Source of the DNA: Apoda limacodes
Lineage: Eukaryota > Arthropoda > Insecta > Lepidoptera > Limacodidae
Length of the DNA stretch: 64,000 nt
Direction of reading: 5' to 3'
Assembly (NCBI GenBank): GCA_946406115.1
Contig: OX291550.1
Coordinates: 2,656,803 to 2,720,802, forward strand
Shown here: positions 30,969-41,331 of the stretch, piece after piece
Position numbering within the stretch: position 1 is the first letter of the stretch
Layout: the number at the start of each line of letters is the position of its first letter
The notes under the pieces: generated by a model
Database searches by the model: none
Told to the model about the DNA's origin: nothing
The model's input: only the letters and a program-made list of their open reading frames with translations
Translations under genes and position numbers: made by a program

Positions 30969-31860
30969 AACTATTGCAATAGTCTACTAATATTTTGTGT
31001 CAAGAAGTCCAACATACCACAAAAATGAAGTCTAAACTTAGACCACAACATTTTTTTATATTTTAATGATTTTTTTTCTAACCTTTATCTATCGAGCATC
31101 ACTCTAGTTTTGATCTCATTAAAAAGCTATTTCAATGTTCTTCTAATGAAATGGTCGAAGACCCCTTGCTTGCCGTCCAACATATCAAAAATAAATGAAG
31201 TCTCAACTTAGAACGCAACATTTTTTGATATGTTTATAATTTCTTTTTACCTTTATCGATCGAGTATCACTCTAGCTTTGATCTCATTTAATAGATATTG
31301 CAATGTTTTACTAATATCTAGTGTCGAGTACCCCTTGCTTGCCGTCCATCATATCAAAAATTAATGAAGTGTCAACTGAGTAAATTTTTTGATATGTTTA
31401 TGATTTTTTTTCTTACTTTAATCGATCGAGTGTCACTCTATTTTTGTCCTCATTTTATAGACACTGCAATGGTATACTTATACCTATTGTCGAGTACCCA
31501 TTGCTTGCCGTCCATCATATCAAATATAAATTAAGTTTCAACTTAGACTGCAACATTTTTTGATATGTTTATGATATTTTTTCTTACCTGCATCGATCGA
31601 GTATCACTTTAGTTTTTATCTTATTTTAAACCTATTGCAATGGTCTACTAATATTTGGTGTTGGAGACCCCGTGCTTGCCGTCCAACATATCAAAAATAA
31701 ATGAAGTCTCAACTTAGACCGCAACATTTTTTGATATGTTTATGATATATTTTCTTACCTGTATCGATCGAGTATCACTCTAGTTTTGATCTCATTTTAT
31801 AGCTTTTTCAATAGCCCACTAATATCTATTGTTATATACCCTTTGCTTGCTGTCTAATAA
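30969..31860 (-). repeat. tandem ~170-bp subrepeats, right arm
   Basis: Mirror image of the left arm, with GATCGAGTATCACTCTAG-type words near 31090, 31257, 31424, 31592 and 31764. The spacing is 167-172 bp and there are about five units. Confidence 0.85.
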
Positions 31861-33364
31861 TTGGTAGGTACTGCTAAAGTAATTGATGTCGAACCACAGC
31901 TACATTTTAAATTCCACTTTTATGTTATAAAAATTGTCCTATCGTCCTCTTGTTATGGTTTTCACAGTTGTCTTATTAGTACAATCACAGCACTATCCGT
32001 AAATACATTGATCACAGCTTTTGTGATTGGTACTAAAAGCAACTTATCTGAGCAATTCGAGCAGGTAAGTTAGCTGCCAGAAAATTAGCGAGGAAATGGT
32101 TCTTATTTGTGACAAATAGATGTTTTATTTCTATGTAAATAGATTCGTGACAAACTGAACCGCTTTGCTACACCTTTTTAGGAATAAAATACAAAAATAA
32201 CCAAGACTTCTTAATTTAGTTGGGTTATAGGCGGCAGGTAACTTTGGCTGCTAACTTCACACCGGTGAAATGCTCTACAGTATGCCTCCATTGTTCTGGC
32301 GAAACATGCAGCAACATTATGGAAATGTCAAAGTTAATGGAAGAAAATGAATTCGAACATGAACTTCCAACTATGACTCCAATTTTAACTCCTGTCATTC
32401 CTCGAACTTTCACATTTGACGTTGATTTAGAGATTCTGAGCCACAGCCTGGACCATCGAAGAAAAGAAGATTAGAGAAGCTAGCTAATAAGTAGTTGAAA
32501 ATATTATGATGTCGAGGATTACCTTATAAGTAAGACGTCCGTGAAGTAGGCCTACTGGGAATACCACGTAAAAAAAAACGCGCCTACAAACTGTACCTTA
32601 TAGGTGGCGGGGGAAAGAGTTAGGTATAAATAAGTAAAGTTGTACGAATTTAACAAAAAAAATTTAAGAATATATTTACAGTAAAAAACTAAATCAAAAA
32701 TAAGTTAAACATTTCGTTTTGATCGGATTCTCATGAGCATTGACGAACCCGGTCAACTTTGGAGCGGTGAAACAGCGTTTTAAATGAATAAAATTAAAAA
32801 AATTACAGAGAAAAATTTTCCTCAAAAGACCATCTACAATATTGGTCTGAGGTAATTTTTTTGTAAAATGTATAAAAAAAAGTTATGGAGCAAAAAAGAA
32901 AAGTTTTCTCACTGTTTTGCTTATAACTTCTTTAGTTATTAATTTAGGGCAAAAAGTTATAGAAACATATTTGTAGGCAAAACAATTTGCTACGAATTAT
33001 GTTATTGCGAATTTTTGTAAGAGGCATAGTTTCCGAGATATCGCGAAAAAAGATGTTTTCACCCCTTTTCTAAGATGGCGGCCGGATGACAAGGGTGGCG
33101 ACCCCTCAAACTTGAGGTTAAGCTTCTATTGACCCCCCACACATGTTCCAAAAATAAAATTGCGTCCTCTAACAAATGCAATATGTGGTCCTTAAATTGT
33201 AACATTTCAATGGACTAGTATGCCTCAGTGCCTTTGCCAACAAGAATATATAAAAAATGGTTTAGGCGCAAAATCTCTTCATTTTTACAGTAATGCAAAT
33301 TGAGGTGATAATGAACGTGACTATTCATTTGTAAATGTCACCAAGTGTAAATAAAATTAATATC

Positions 33365-33412
33365 GCACGTATAATGGGATGTATTCTGAGGAATTGTTCA
33401 AAATGATAAATG
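33365..33412 (+). mobile_element. tiny LINE family 2 fragment
   Basis: ATAATGGGATGTATTCTGAGG then AATTGTTCAAAATGAT matches the YNGxCSEELFEMM region of family 2 ORF2. Flanking bases on either side are unassigned. Confidence 0.5.
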
Positions 33413-33464
33413 ATGAAATGTCTACCTACCCTACGAAACTTCTATTAATAACCTATTTTTAGGG

Positions 33465-34405
33465 TTCCGTACCTCAAAAGGAAAAAGGAACCCTTATATT
33501 ATAGGACCACTTTGTTGTCCGTCTGTCTGTCTATCTGTCTGTCAAGAACCCTTTTAAATCAAATACTAAGGTCTACGGTTCCTTGAAGTTGTAAAAAAAT
33601 CAAGTTTCTAAGTTAACTCAGTAAAAAAATACGGCCATTTTCGTCGCATATTTTGGCATTCACAAACAAACTAAAACCTATGTTATGGGTACTTCAAGTT
33701 GTCCTAGAATCATAAAATAAAGCAAGTTCTTACATAACAAATATTGAAAAAAAACCGAAATTTGTTAATTTGTAGTATAGGTCCATGATACTAAAGCCTT
33801 TTCGGAGACCGGCTTGTTCCGGAGTCTGGAATTCATCAAACTTGCGTTCGAGACAATTCGTAATGACCCTGGAAAACAGCTTATACACATGGCTCAAAAG
33901 CGAAATGGGTCTATAGGTCTTCAATGTGGTGACATATTCTTTTTTTGAAGAAAAATATGACGACGCTTGTGTAAAACAACACAGCTTCTGGAGTAGTGCC
34001 TTCGAGGATAACAGAATTAAAGAGCCTTTGAAGGACTTTAAGTATCGCTTTTCCACCCGCTTTCAGAAGCTCTGACGTAATTCTTCTTCTTATTGTTCTC
34101 AAGCTATTTCAAGGCCATTCTAATCTGATACAAGCTGACGTCCGGGATTTCCTCGGTATAGTGTCGAGTTTATATGGCTTTGGGTTCTTTTGGCAGTGAT
34201 GTTGAAGAGTTGAAGTGTACAACTGTACATAGAAGTTCTCGATCTCTCTCAAAATTTCATGTGTTTTGCATATTGTGACACAAATAAATCAAAATCTATG
34301 GGATACTTCCCGTTGAACTAGAAGACTTAACCTCGTGATGGAAGAGCTATCTTCATATAAAGTTTGTACGAAACCCTTGGTGCGCGAGCCAGACTTGCAC
34401 TTCAC
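33465..34405 (-). repeat. family 5 dispersed element split by an RTE remnant
   Basis: The minus-strand 3' end (TAGGGTTCCGTACCTCAAAA at 33462, GTCTGTCTGTC near 33520) and 5' end (CTTGCACTTCACCGG near 34395) belong to one element type. An RTE LINE remnant lies between at 33745-34140. Confidence 0.5.
33745..34140 (-). pseudogene. RTE-type LINE reverse transcriptase fragment
   Basis: The minus strand reads ELLKAGGKAILKVLQRLFN, then TYRPISLLSHVYKLFSRV and FQTPEQAGLRKGFS, the RTE finger-palm region. A frameshift lies near 33950 in a run of T. The ADD box is not included. Confidence 0.75.
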
Positions 34406-34409
34406 CGGT

Positions 34410-34795
34410 TTTTTATTTTTTTTATTTTATTCTATACTACCTTTATTCTGCGACAGAGGAGACTTTCTTAATAAAAGACACTATGCTGGACAGACTTTTT
34501 TAATAAAAGACACTTTACCCGGTTATCTGACTTTCTCATCCATCCACTCATGGTTAACTTTTTCGGATCACATTGGGCGACTTGGCTGGGCGGCAACCTA
34601 CGCTGCGCTTAATAATCCAGGTCTTCACGCGACATTAATGACCTGCCCGTTGCTATTTCAGTTTTTTTATTCTGTTAGCTATATCGGTGACTTTAGTTTT
34701 TCGTGGATCAGGCCAAACGTTAGTTTCCACATCTTCGCGCCATAATTAATAACTGGCAAGACGCATTGATTACAGACCTATGTCTTTAAACATTA
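34410..34795. other. unassigned sequence
   Basis: The word TTAATAAAAGACACT is repeated at 34471 and 34500. Part of an open frame at 34335-34745 spans it but shows no family features. Confidence 0.25.
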
Positions 34796-34799
34796 AGGC

Positions 34800-35025
34800 A
34801 TGGGTCACGTGAAAACCTGACGTATTTTATAAAATGCTACCCAGCCCAATTGGATTCTTCTGTCTGGTTCTTTATCTAAGATGTTTCTACCTAGCGAAAT
34901 TGTCTGAACTACGCAGACATACTGTACAACAGCTTCGATTGCGACATTACCGACGGTATCTCGTCTCAAGTCATCATGTACATTAGACATGACCTTTGTC
35001 TTGTTTACTTCATCTTAAGAACCAC
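34800..35025 (-). pseudogene. RTE-type LINE, thumb-region fragment
   Basis: The minus strand gives EVNKTKVMSN near 35010, then RRIQLGWVAFYKIRQVF near 34830, the conserved RTE phrase after the YLGQ motif. It lies on the wrong side of the RT piece at 33745-34140 to be the same unrearranged copy. Confidence 0.7.
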
Positions 35026-35680
35026 TCGTTATAGAGACGTTCGTTTGAAATATTCTTAGCATACCAATGTATCGTTTTTCATTGACGGTAACGTAGCGGC
35101 TCTTCTGTTCTATCTTTACACAAGTTAAATGTTGTTGGACCGACGCTTTAACACGCTCTACTTAAGAGTATTCCGACGATGTACAAAGTCGGTCGGATCT
35201 TAATTGACTTAAAATTAATTTACTTGCATAGCTATAGATTGTAAGGTTTCAGATTAGTTTAGGTCGCAGAATAGTTGTTTACTAAACGCGTGTTGTGCTC
35301 TGCTGAAGGTAACAGTCACAGAGCAAGGAATACTAGGTGCTTTCCAAGATCAACCATGCCAAATAAAAAACAAAACAGAAAAAAAATTGCAAATGTGTGA
35401 GTGGAATAGTGTTGTCAAACTACACTATCGATAATTTTACCTGCACAAAATTATTGCAAACTAGCGCGCTGGTGAAATTAAATATCACCTATGCTGCGTT
35501 TACACTCGCGCCACGCAGCCTTGGAACGCGCTGTTGGACAAAGCAAACTGTTTACACGCTTGTGCTCGTACATGCGCTCAATAACATAGCGTTGAATGCT
35601 AGAGTGTAAAAATACCATTAGAACCTTAACTATTAGGACTATAATGACGTCTTATAGGAAATTTAAAAATCTAATCACTT
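35026..35680. other. unassigned sequence
   Basis: A GC-richer patch (35500-35590) has words such as GCGCCACGCAGCCTTGG. No gene or known element is recognised. Confidence 0.25.
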
Positions 35681-35682
35681 TC

Positions 35683-37158
35683 TTCTTAAAGAACCCCATA
35701 TCGTAGTCCCTCGAGAAAACCTCAGCAGGGAGCTTATTCTACAACTTAAGCGTTCGCGGGAGAAAGTTCCTCTCAAACCGCACTGTTTGTGACTATTTAA
35801 TTTACGAAGAGTGAGAATGACTTCACTGTCGATGGCGAGTGGAGCAATGGTAGAAAATAGCTGTGGAAATTATTTCTAACAATTCCTCAAAACACAGAAC
35901 ATATTATACAAGCGGTAGAACACACACAGGGAGGCAAAATCTCTCCTCAGACTTAAAGGTTCGATACGACTTGTGAGTTTGGGATCGTCGACTTACTGCT
36001 CGTCGTTGAACCGAATTAAAAGAGCTAAGCTGGTATCCCGGTGCACCCGCCTAGAGATGGCAGCAGGCCGGACTTGTGATTTGTAAAGCAACAACCTTTG
36101 CCCTGAGGTGAAGCATCGCTTCGCTCTGTTGAGTACTCCTGGTTGGACGCTAGCTTCACCTTGGACCAAATGGTCGCGAAACTGGATATAGCTGGAGATG
36201 TCAACACCAAAGATACCAATACACTTGGAGATGGTAAGTGCTGTGTTCTGGAATTGTAGGACCACAGTAAATGGGATTTTCTTAGCGGTGAACGGGCAGA
36301 CTTGTGTCTTAATTGGGTTGAATCCTGAAACGCTCAACGCCCGCCGGACCTCCCACTGTGTTATGGAGATTTTTGGCATAGTCTTACCGCATCACGGTAA
36401 AGTAGGTGGTACATCTCCTTCGTTATTGATATTCGAGTTTTAGGCAATGAGACTGCCCAGTAAATCGGCTTTCTCTCTAGCACTATGGGAGAATCGGTTT
36501 TTTGCTGTGGTGGTAACGACCACTGACAAAAGTTACCCTTGGCAGCTTAACAAGCGACCAGAAAGCACGACTCCCAAAGGGATAGCTTGCAAGTCGCCCA
36601 CCTATTTTGCCGAATATGAATTGGAACTTAGCTCTGGCGGTTACTTTCTTACTGAACTTCGAGGCAGCATTTAATTTGCGTTTTAACTCAGAAGTATTCA
36701 GATCCTTATTGATCGAACCGTGGTCCAAGCCTCATATGCAGTTTGCTTGAGAATTTTAGCTTCTTTACAAGATCTATTAGACCACGGTCTTTTTTTGAAA
36801 TCGGCAGCTACTCGAGGGTTAGAAATGTAACATTCTATGCCAGCGAAGATTGTCTCAGTGCCTGCGGCTGCGCAGATGTCAGGATCTTCTCTGCTGAAGC
36901 AGAGCTGCCTCCACATGCATCGTACATGCATAAAAATCCCGCAATCCATCACAATCTGCTGACTTTTAATGCCACACACAACGCCAATTGATTGGCGCAG
37001 AGGAAACGGTTAGTGTGCATGACACTTGATTCTGGGCGAGAGAGTGGTCAAAGGAGCCAAGAGGCGCATCCACCGAGACGGAATTACAATTCGGAAATGT
37101 AGTTAGCACTCTTAGCCTCTATATTAGGTATGCTCGTTGGAGAAAGTACCAGTTGAGA
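35683..37158 (-). mobile_element. LINE family 2, decayed copy with internal deletion
   Basis: The minus strand includes the end of the endonuclease region (matching 50480-50530 of the best copy), the linker (SNPRVAADFKKRPW) and the start of the RT-side region. It then jumps near 36318 to the ORF2 C-terminal half, so the RT core including YADD is missing. It is full of frameshifts. The last ~100 bp of the 3' end are absent. Confidence 0.8.
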
Positions 37159-37539
37159 GAATTTTGTTTATAGAGAATAAAAACCAAATTTAATTGATAA
37201 GTCTCAATTTTTTTTATTGAAAGTATCTTAATTTAACAAATTTAACATTATTTAGTAATAATACTAAAACTATAAGAACATTAAATATAGAAACTATTTG
37301 TAAATAGAGTTCTGGTGAACAAAACACCGTCATAAAAACCAAGTATTTTATATTATTTTTCATCATGCAACCTCTTAAAATTCACCCCCACCGTGCGCGT
37401 AATACATATTGCATTTCATACTAATTCTATAAATGTGGCTCGAACGGCGCGTACGATGCGGACAAATGTGCGATCACCTTTGGATGGCTAAGAATAATTA
37501 TCTTATTAATATTCTATACATGTATAATTACATATATCG

Positions 37540-38608
37540 ATACTGATGCCGTTAGTCGCCACCTTGTCAAGCTCTATGGTAACTAAATGTCTACATATTT
37601 TAAGCAAAATACTCTCCAAATCCTTATTTTACAACGAAATAATGGTACTCAGTAAATCTAGACAAAAAAAAATGCAAGCTATGATTTAAATTGTTTTTAA
37701 TTCCGTAAAATTCTCAACTAAAACTGATAAAATATGCATATGACAACAATGCAGTAAAAATTATCATAATTTACCTGTGAAATGTGTACTTATTCGAATT
37801 ATTATTTGTTGTGACTTCACATTTACTCACAGCACAATACACCATAGTTACCCACAAAATTAATAATTTGTATGTTAATCCAGGATTATTTTAAAAAAAC
37901 CATTCGTCTTATGAGAAACGCTTAACACTTAGCACTTAAATTGGATTACTCGCTTTCACGCTTTATTGGTCTTTTATTTTCTTGTGCGGAGATTGAACCT
38001 CCACCCCTCGTTTCCGTAGATATTCTTCACTACCAACAGAGCCAAGGAGCCGTCAAACGTATATATCTTTGCCGCAAAAAGAACTCCTAATAGACTTTAT
38101 TATCGATATCGATACGCATGACGTCAGTGCTAAGTCAATCTTTATCGTAAGTAAATGATTACATATTTTACACAAAATATCCCCCAAATCTTGATTAAAC
38201 AATGAAATATGGTATTAAATCAAGAGAATAATATATAAACTACAATTCAAATTCATTTTTACGATAATTTTTCGGATAAATTCGATAAAATATAAATAAC
38301 AACAAAGCAGTAAAAAAACCCAAAAATCACCGGTAAAACGTGTATTTATTCGGATTATTGCGACTTGTAACGTTACATTGGCTGACAAAATAGATACCAA
38401 ATTTACAATTTAAATATTCTAAAATATAAATCAAGGATTCAAGGCGGAAAACAGAAAATTCCAATCGCTATAAAATAGACCCGCCGATATCGCCGCTTAT
38501 CAATGTAATTATTGTCACATTCAGCCATTTTCTTCTATCTCATTTTCTCATGGGCACTATGCACTTAATTTGGATTTCTCGCTCCCACGCTTTGTTGGTC
38601 TTTTGAAC
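37540..38608. repeat. diverged tandem duplication, ~0.5-kb unit
   Basis: 37540-37985 and 38101-38608 align in the same order. Both start TATCGATAC, pass through TACATATTTTA with AAAATA and CCAAATC, GATAAAATAT, CAGTAAAAA and GTGTA(C/T)TTATTCG. Both end near TTTCACGCTTTATTGG/TCCCACGCTTTGTTGG. The second copy holds ~80 extra bases near 38460-38540. No coding sequence is recognised. Confidence 0.65.
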
Positions 38609-38821
38609 CTAGTGAAAAAATCTTATGTCTATGGCTGGTGCTACTCGGCTGCGCAGCGAGCGCAACATGGTTGAGAGCTCTGTGCAGTAAAAATCTTCTC
38701 TACAGCTTATGGATGTCACATTGGTGACACTTAATAATATAAGGGCGGTCTTGTGCTTACCCCTGATGATGTAGTATATTTAAATATAAATAGAAATAAG
38801 GTCTAGCTTGTATTATCATTA

Positions 38822-39125
38822 AAAACCGGCAAAGTGCGAGTTGGCCTAGCGCACGCACGTTGCTTAACTTTGAATACCGTTTCCTACGAACAAATGTATT
38901 ACTGTTTCTCTTAACAATTGCTGGATGGCGTTGTACGGTAATTTAAAATGGTATTGGCCATTGTCCCGTCTCACATTTTATTATTTGTTAGATAATCCCG
39001 CACTATAACACATATTCTGTGAAAAATTCAGGCTTCTACCTATTTCGGTCTAAATGATAGAGCTTTTTAATGATCGGACAGACAGACAGCGTAGGTTTAG
39101 TCATAGGGCTTCGTTGGCACCGTCT
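38822..39125 (+). repeat. family 5 dispersed element, decayed
   Basis: It starts AAACCGGCAAAGTGCGAGTT and later has CGGACAGACAGACAGCG and TAGGGCTTCG, matching the start and end of the family in the correct order. Confidence 0.5.
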
Positions 39126-39279
39126 TTTCGAAATGGATTTAACTACAAACTGTTTGGTATCTAGTTAACTTATAATTTTCACTACTACGGAGTGTTAGGT
39201 ATATAACCGTCCGTTCCTTCGTAGTTCCTAAGCACTATCATTGGATATTTGATGATTATATTAAAGTAGAATTTTAAGA

Positions 39280-39470
39280 ACCGGCCAAGTGCAAGTCGGA
39301 CTTGCGCACGATGGATTCCGTACCATTATCTATAAAAACCGTGGAGATCCAATAATACCATGAGTTTCACACGGCAATTCATCGAATTCGTAAAATTTAT
39401 GTCGAAAAATTGTGTCATGAACATTTCAGTCTAAGTATTTGATAATTTAATGTATATTCATAAGAATATT
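39280..39470 (+). repeat. family 5 dispersed element, 5' part
   Basis: It starts ACCGGCCAAGTGCAAGTCGG followed by TTCCGTACCATTATCTAT. The 3' part is missing. Confidence 0.55.
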
Positions 39471-39484
39471 AATCTTTTTAAAAA

Positions 39485-39840
39485 AAAATGTGATGTTCAT
39501 AATCAAAATACAAGAAAACAAACTGGCTCTGATCCACACTTGGCTTGAGAAAATGATAAATCATTTAAAGGACAATGTGTCCGTTTTTATAACAAAATCC
39601 CTGCAGAAGTATTTAACTGAATTAACAAAAGTTTAAAATTTTTGTTAAACAGAAACTAATTGAAAAGAGCGACAGTTGGAGAGTTTCTTTCGCCGTTTCT
39701 TCTCCCCAGAACGCCATCTTGATTCCGAAACGGTAGTAGTTTATAAATTCCTTGCATATTATACTGACGTCCAAAAAAAAGATACTGTATCCTATTTTTG
39801 AGAAATAAACTATTTGAATTTGAGTTTTTGAATTTGAATT
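39485..39840 (+). mobile_element. CR1-like LINE 3' end with TTGAATT tail
   Basis: A degenerate ORF2 C-terminus (KLALIHTWLEKM, then VSVFITKSLQK) is followed by a 3' UTR and a TTTGAATT-type tail at 39812-39840. It is a different LINE family from families 1-4. Confidence 0.6.
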
Positions 39841-39990
39841 TTATACAAAACCTTTGGAAACAATTTTACCTCCTATACCATTAACGCTTAGTGTTTCTTC
39901 GTAGAACGGAATATTACTTTGACAAAGCGCATTTCGCTTTATAGCGCAGATGCTAGCTCCGGTATCAAGTATCCAGCTATAGCGATGGAT
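39841..39990 (-). pseudogene. LTR-retrotransposon aspartic protease fragment
   Basis: The minus strand encodes YSWILDTGASICAIKR, the DTGA active-site motif, followed by a VNGIGGK flap-like stretch. It is cut on one side by the LINE tail and on the other by a family 5 element. Whether it is Gypsy or BEL type cannot be told from this piece. Confidence 0.6.
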
Positions 39991-40265
39991 TCCCACGTGA
40001 TCGCTGACAGACGGACAGACGGTCGAACAGCGAAGTCTTAGTAATATTATTATACTTATACAATTATAAACATTATGTGGTATTTGGTAAAAGTTTTTAT
40101 TATTAAAACAGCGAATATTGTGACACAAATAAATTAAAACCTATGCGGTGCTTCCCGTTGACCTAGGAGATTTGATCTCATGATGGAAGGGCTATGTACG
40201 ACACCAAGTTTGTACGGAACCCTCGCTGCTCGAGATAGACTCACACTTGGCCGGGTTTTTTTATT
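39991..40265 (-). repeat. family 5 dispersed element
   Basis: It is in minus orientation: the ACAGACGGACAGACGG word near 40009 marks the 3' side and CTCACACTTGGCCGGG near 40240 the 5' start. The middle part (40130-40200) matches the copy at 34285-34370. Confidence 0.6.
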
Positions 40266-40484
40266 ATATTGACTCATTAATATTGTCAATTTTACTTTTT
40301 TCTTTACCGGTATAATTCTACAAAATTGAAAAAGGTGGTTCTTATTCTTTATATTTTTAGACATTTTTTTTTATCAACTAATAATTTTAATAACCATATC
40401 TGCAGACTTTTATTTTTATATAAGTATATAGCTTTCAAATGAAAGCTCATAAGTCCCCAGCCATGTACATATTATTTTCTTCTA

Positions 40485-40762
40485 ACAATGTATTTTAAAT
40501 TACGAATCTTATCAAGAACTATGCGCAATTTGTTACAAACATTTTCTACGTGTTGATTCCACGAGAAATGACTATAAGATATTTGTATGTAGTGACTTGT
40601 TCAATATCACTACAGTGGCAATAATTTTCATTGCTATGGAGACATTCATAACATTTTCCCTTTATCCACACATTTATATTTTTATATTTTGAGTATGGTG
40701 AGAATATTGTCATACAAATAGTTTTATTCGTGTTTATAATAATTATCACGCGGCCATCGTTT
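40485..40762 (-). pseudogene. LINE reverse transcriptase thumb-region fragment
   Basis: The minus strand reads NTNKTICMTIFSPYSKYK, then YCHCSDIEQVTTYKYL, then WNQHVENVCNKLRIVLDKIR. These match the region after the RT active site in CR1/jockey-type LINEs. No catalytic box is retained. Confidence 0.65.
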
Positions 40763-40789
40763 TAAATTATCTAAATCCTCTGTCAATTA

Positions 40790-41325
40790 GAATAAGCTTA
40801 TTGCTTAATATGGCCTTAAGTGTGTCCCTCGCCTAAGATCTATTTTCTCGCACTGGTAGAGGTAAAAAGTTGTATGTTTCATACGAGAGCAAGTTACTTT
40901 AGGTCTCGTGCCTTTAAATCTCTCGCAGTGCTCAGTAGTCTATATTAGAATCATTTGCTACGCTCGTGATTAAATTTTAAACTACTTCGCTAGCTCGGGA
41001 TGTAAAGTTTTCACATTTCACAAAAATTAACTTTGACCACTTGTTGAACAAACATCTATTCCTTCTGTATACATTGAAAAGTGTTTTATTACATATCTTC
41101 AATAGAAAACCGTTTCAATATTCAAGCCATTCGTATTCTTGCCTAATTTGATGAAGAGCCGTAAAAAGTTTAAATACATCCATCAAAGTTATTTTTGCTA
41201 GGTTAGTTTATACTCGTAGTTCCAACGTTTATCTATATTTTTGCTTCGAGCTTGAATATTACATAACTTGTTTTTGGCGTGACTTTAATCGCCTGAATGT
41301 TGGATCAGTATAGTATCAGTTTCAA
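40790..41325. other. unassigned sequence, dispersed-repeat words
   Basis: The stretch 40850-41030 carries words such as TACGAGAGCAAGTTACTTTA and CTCGCAGTGCTCAGTAG, related to the repeat words at 4890-5000 and 54570-54650 in the opposite sense. No gene is seen. Confidence 0.35.
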
Positions 41326-41331
41326 TTAAAT

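Larger units (their letters stand above)
28980..32266. mobile_element. foldback element, 9-bp TSD, subrepeat arms
   Basis: The ends are ACCGGTGTGAAGTTAGCAGC and its exact complement. GAAATGCTC flanks both sides (28971-28979, 32267-32275). The arms (28980-30303 and 30969-32266, ~1.3 kb each) are inverted along their whole length. Their outer ~400 bp is unique and their inner ~900 bp is built of tandem units of about 170 bp. The loop is occupied by a family 2 LINE piece. The arm architecture and 9-bp TSD resemble Foldback/MULE elements of other insects (family knowledge). No transposase is present. Confidence 0.85.
28611..32474 (+). pseudogene. CXC-like cysteine-rich transposon gene, interrupted
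   Basis: The first part (28611-28979) reads FFIALYGGNKDDSLDGLRY, then LPPTQNAARFHSLRVYH, a TAG in place of an expected Gln, QNPEDWGWKKHANIW, and IFCRCKGNCGSGR. The second part (32267-32474) gives KCSTVCLHCSGETCSN and an acidic tail ending HRRKED and a stop. Joined across the 9-bp duplication they make one CxCxxxC...CxxxCxxC block like those at the C-terminus of proteins carried by some eukaryotic transposons. A small indel after CGSGR shifts the frame. The function is unknown, probably DNA or metal binding. The N-terminus is missing or lies within the TIR. Confidence 0.65.
28268..33217 (+). mobile_element. TIR transposon with 3-bp TSD, host of a nested foldback
   Basis: The ends are inverted: TAGTCCATTGAAATGTTAC at 28268 and its complement ending at 33217. 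The flanks are GTA at 28265-28267 and 33218-33220. The TIRs are long, covering 28268-28590 on the left and ~32545-33217 on the right. About 340 bp (32710-33050) has no partner on the left. Between the TIRs lies the C-terminal part of a plus-strand gene, itself cut by the foldback at 28980-32266. Without that insertion the element would be about 1.65 kb. No transposase core was found, so it is a non-autonomous remnant of unknown superfamily. Confidence 0.75.

Noticed and set aside
29390..31860. CRISPR-like array
   Set aside because: The units are ~170 bp, have no short repeat/spacer alternation and are mirrored in a palindrome of a eukaryotic transposon.
34335..34745. 136-codon ORF as a gene
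   Set aside because: It starts inside a dispersed repeat, crosses a direct repeat, and has no family features.
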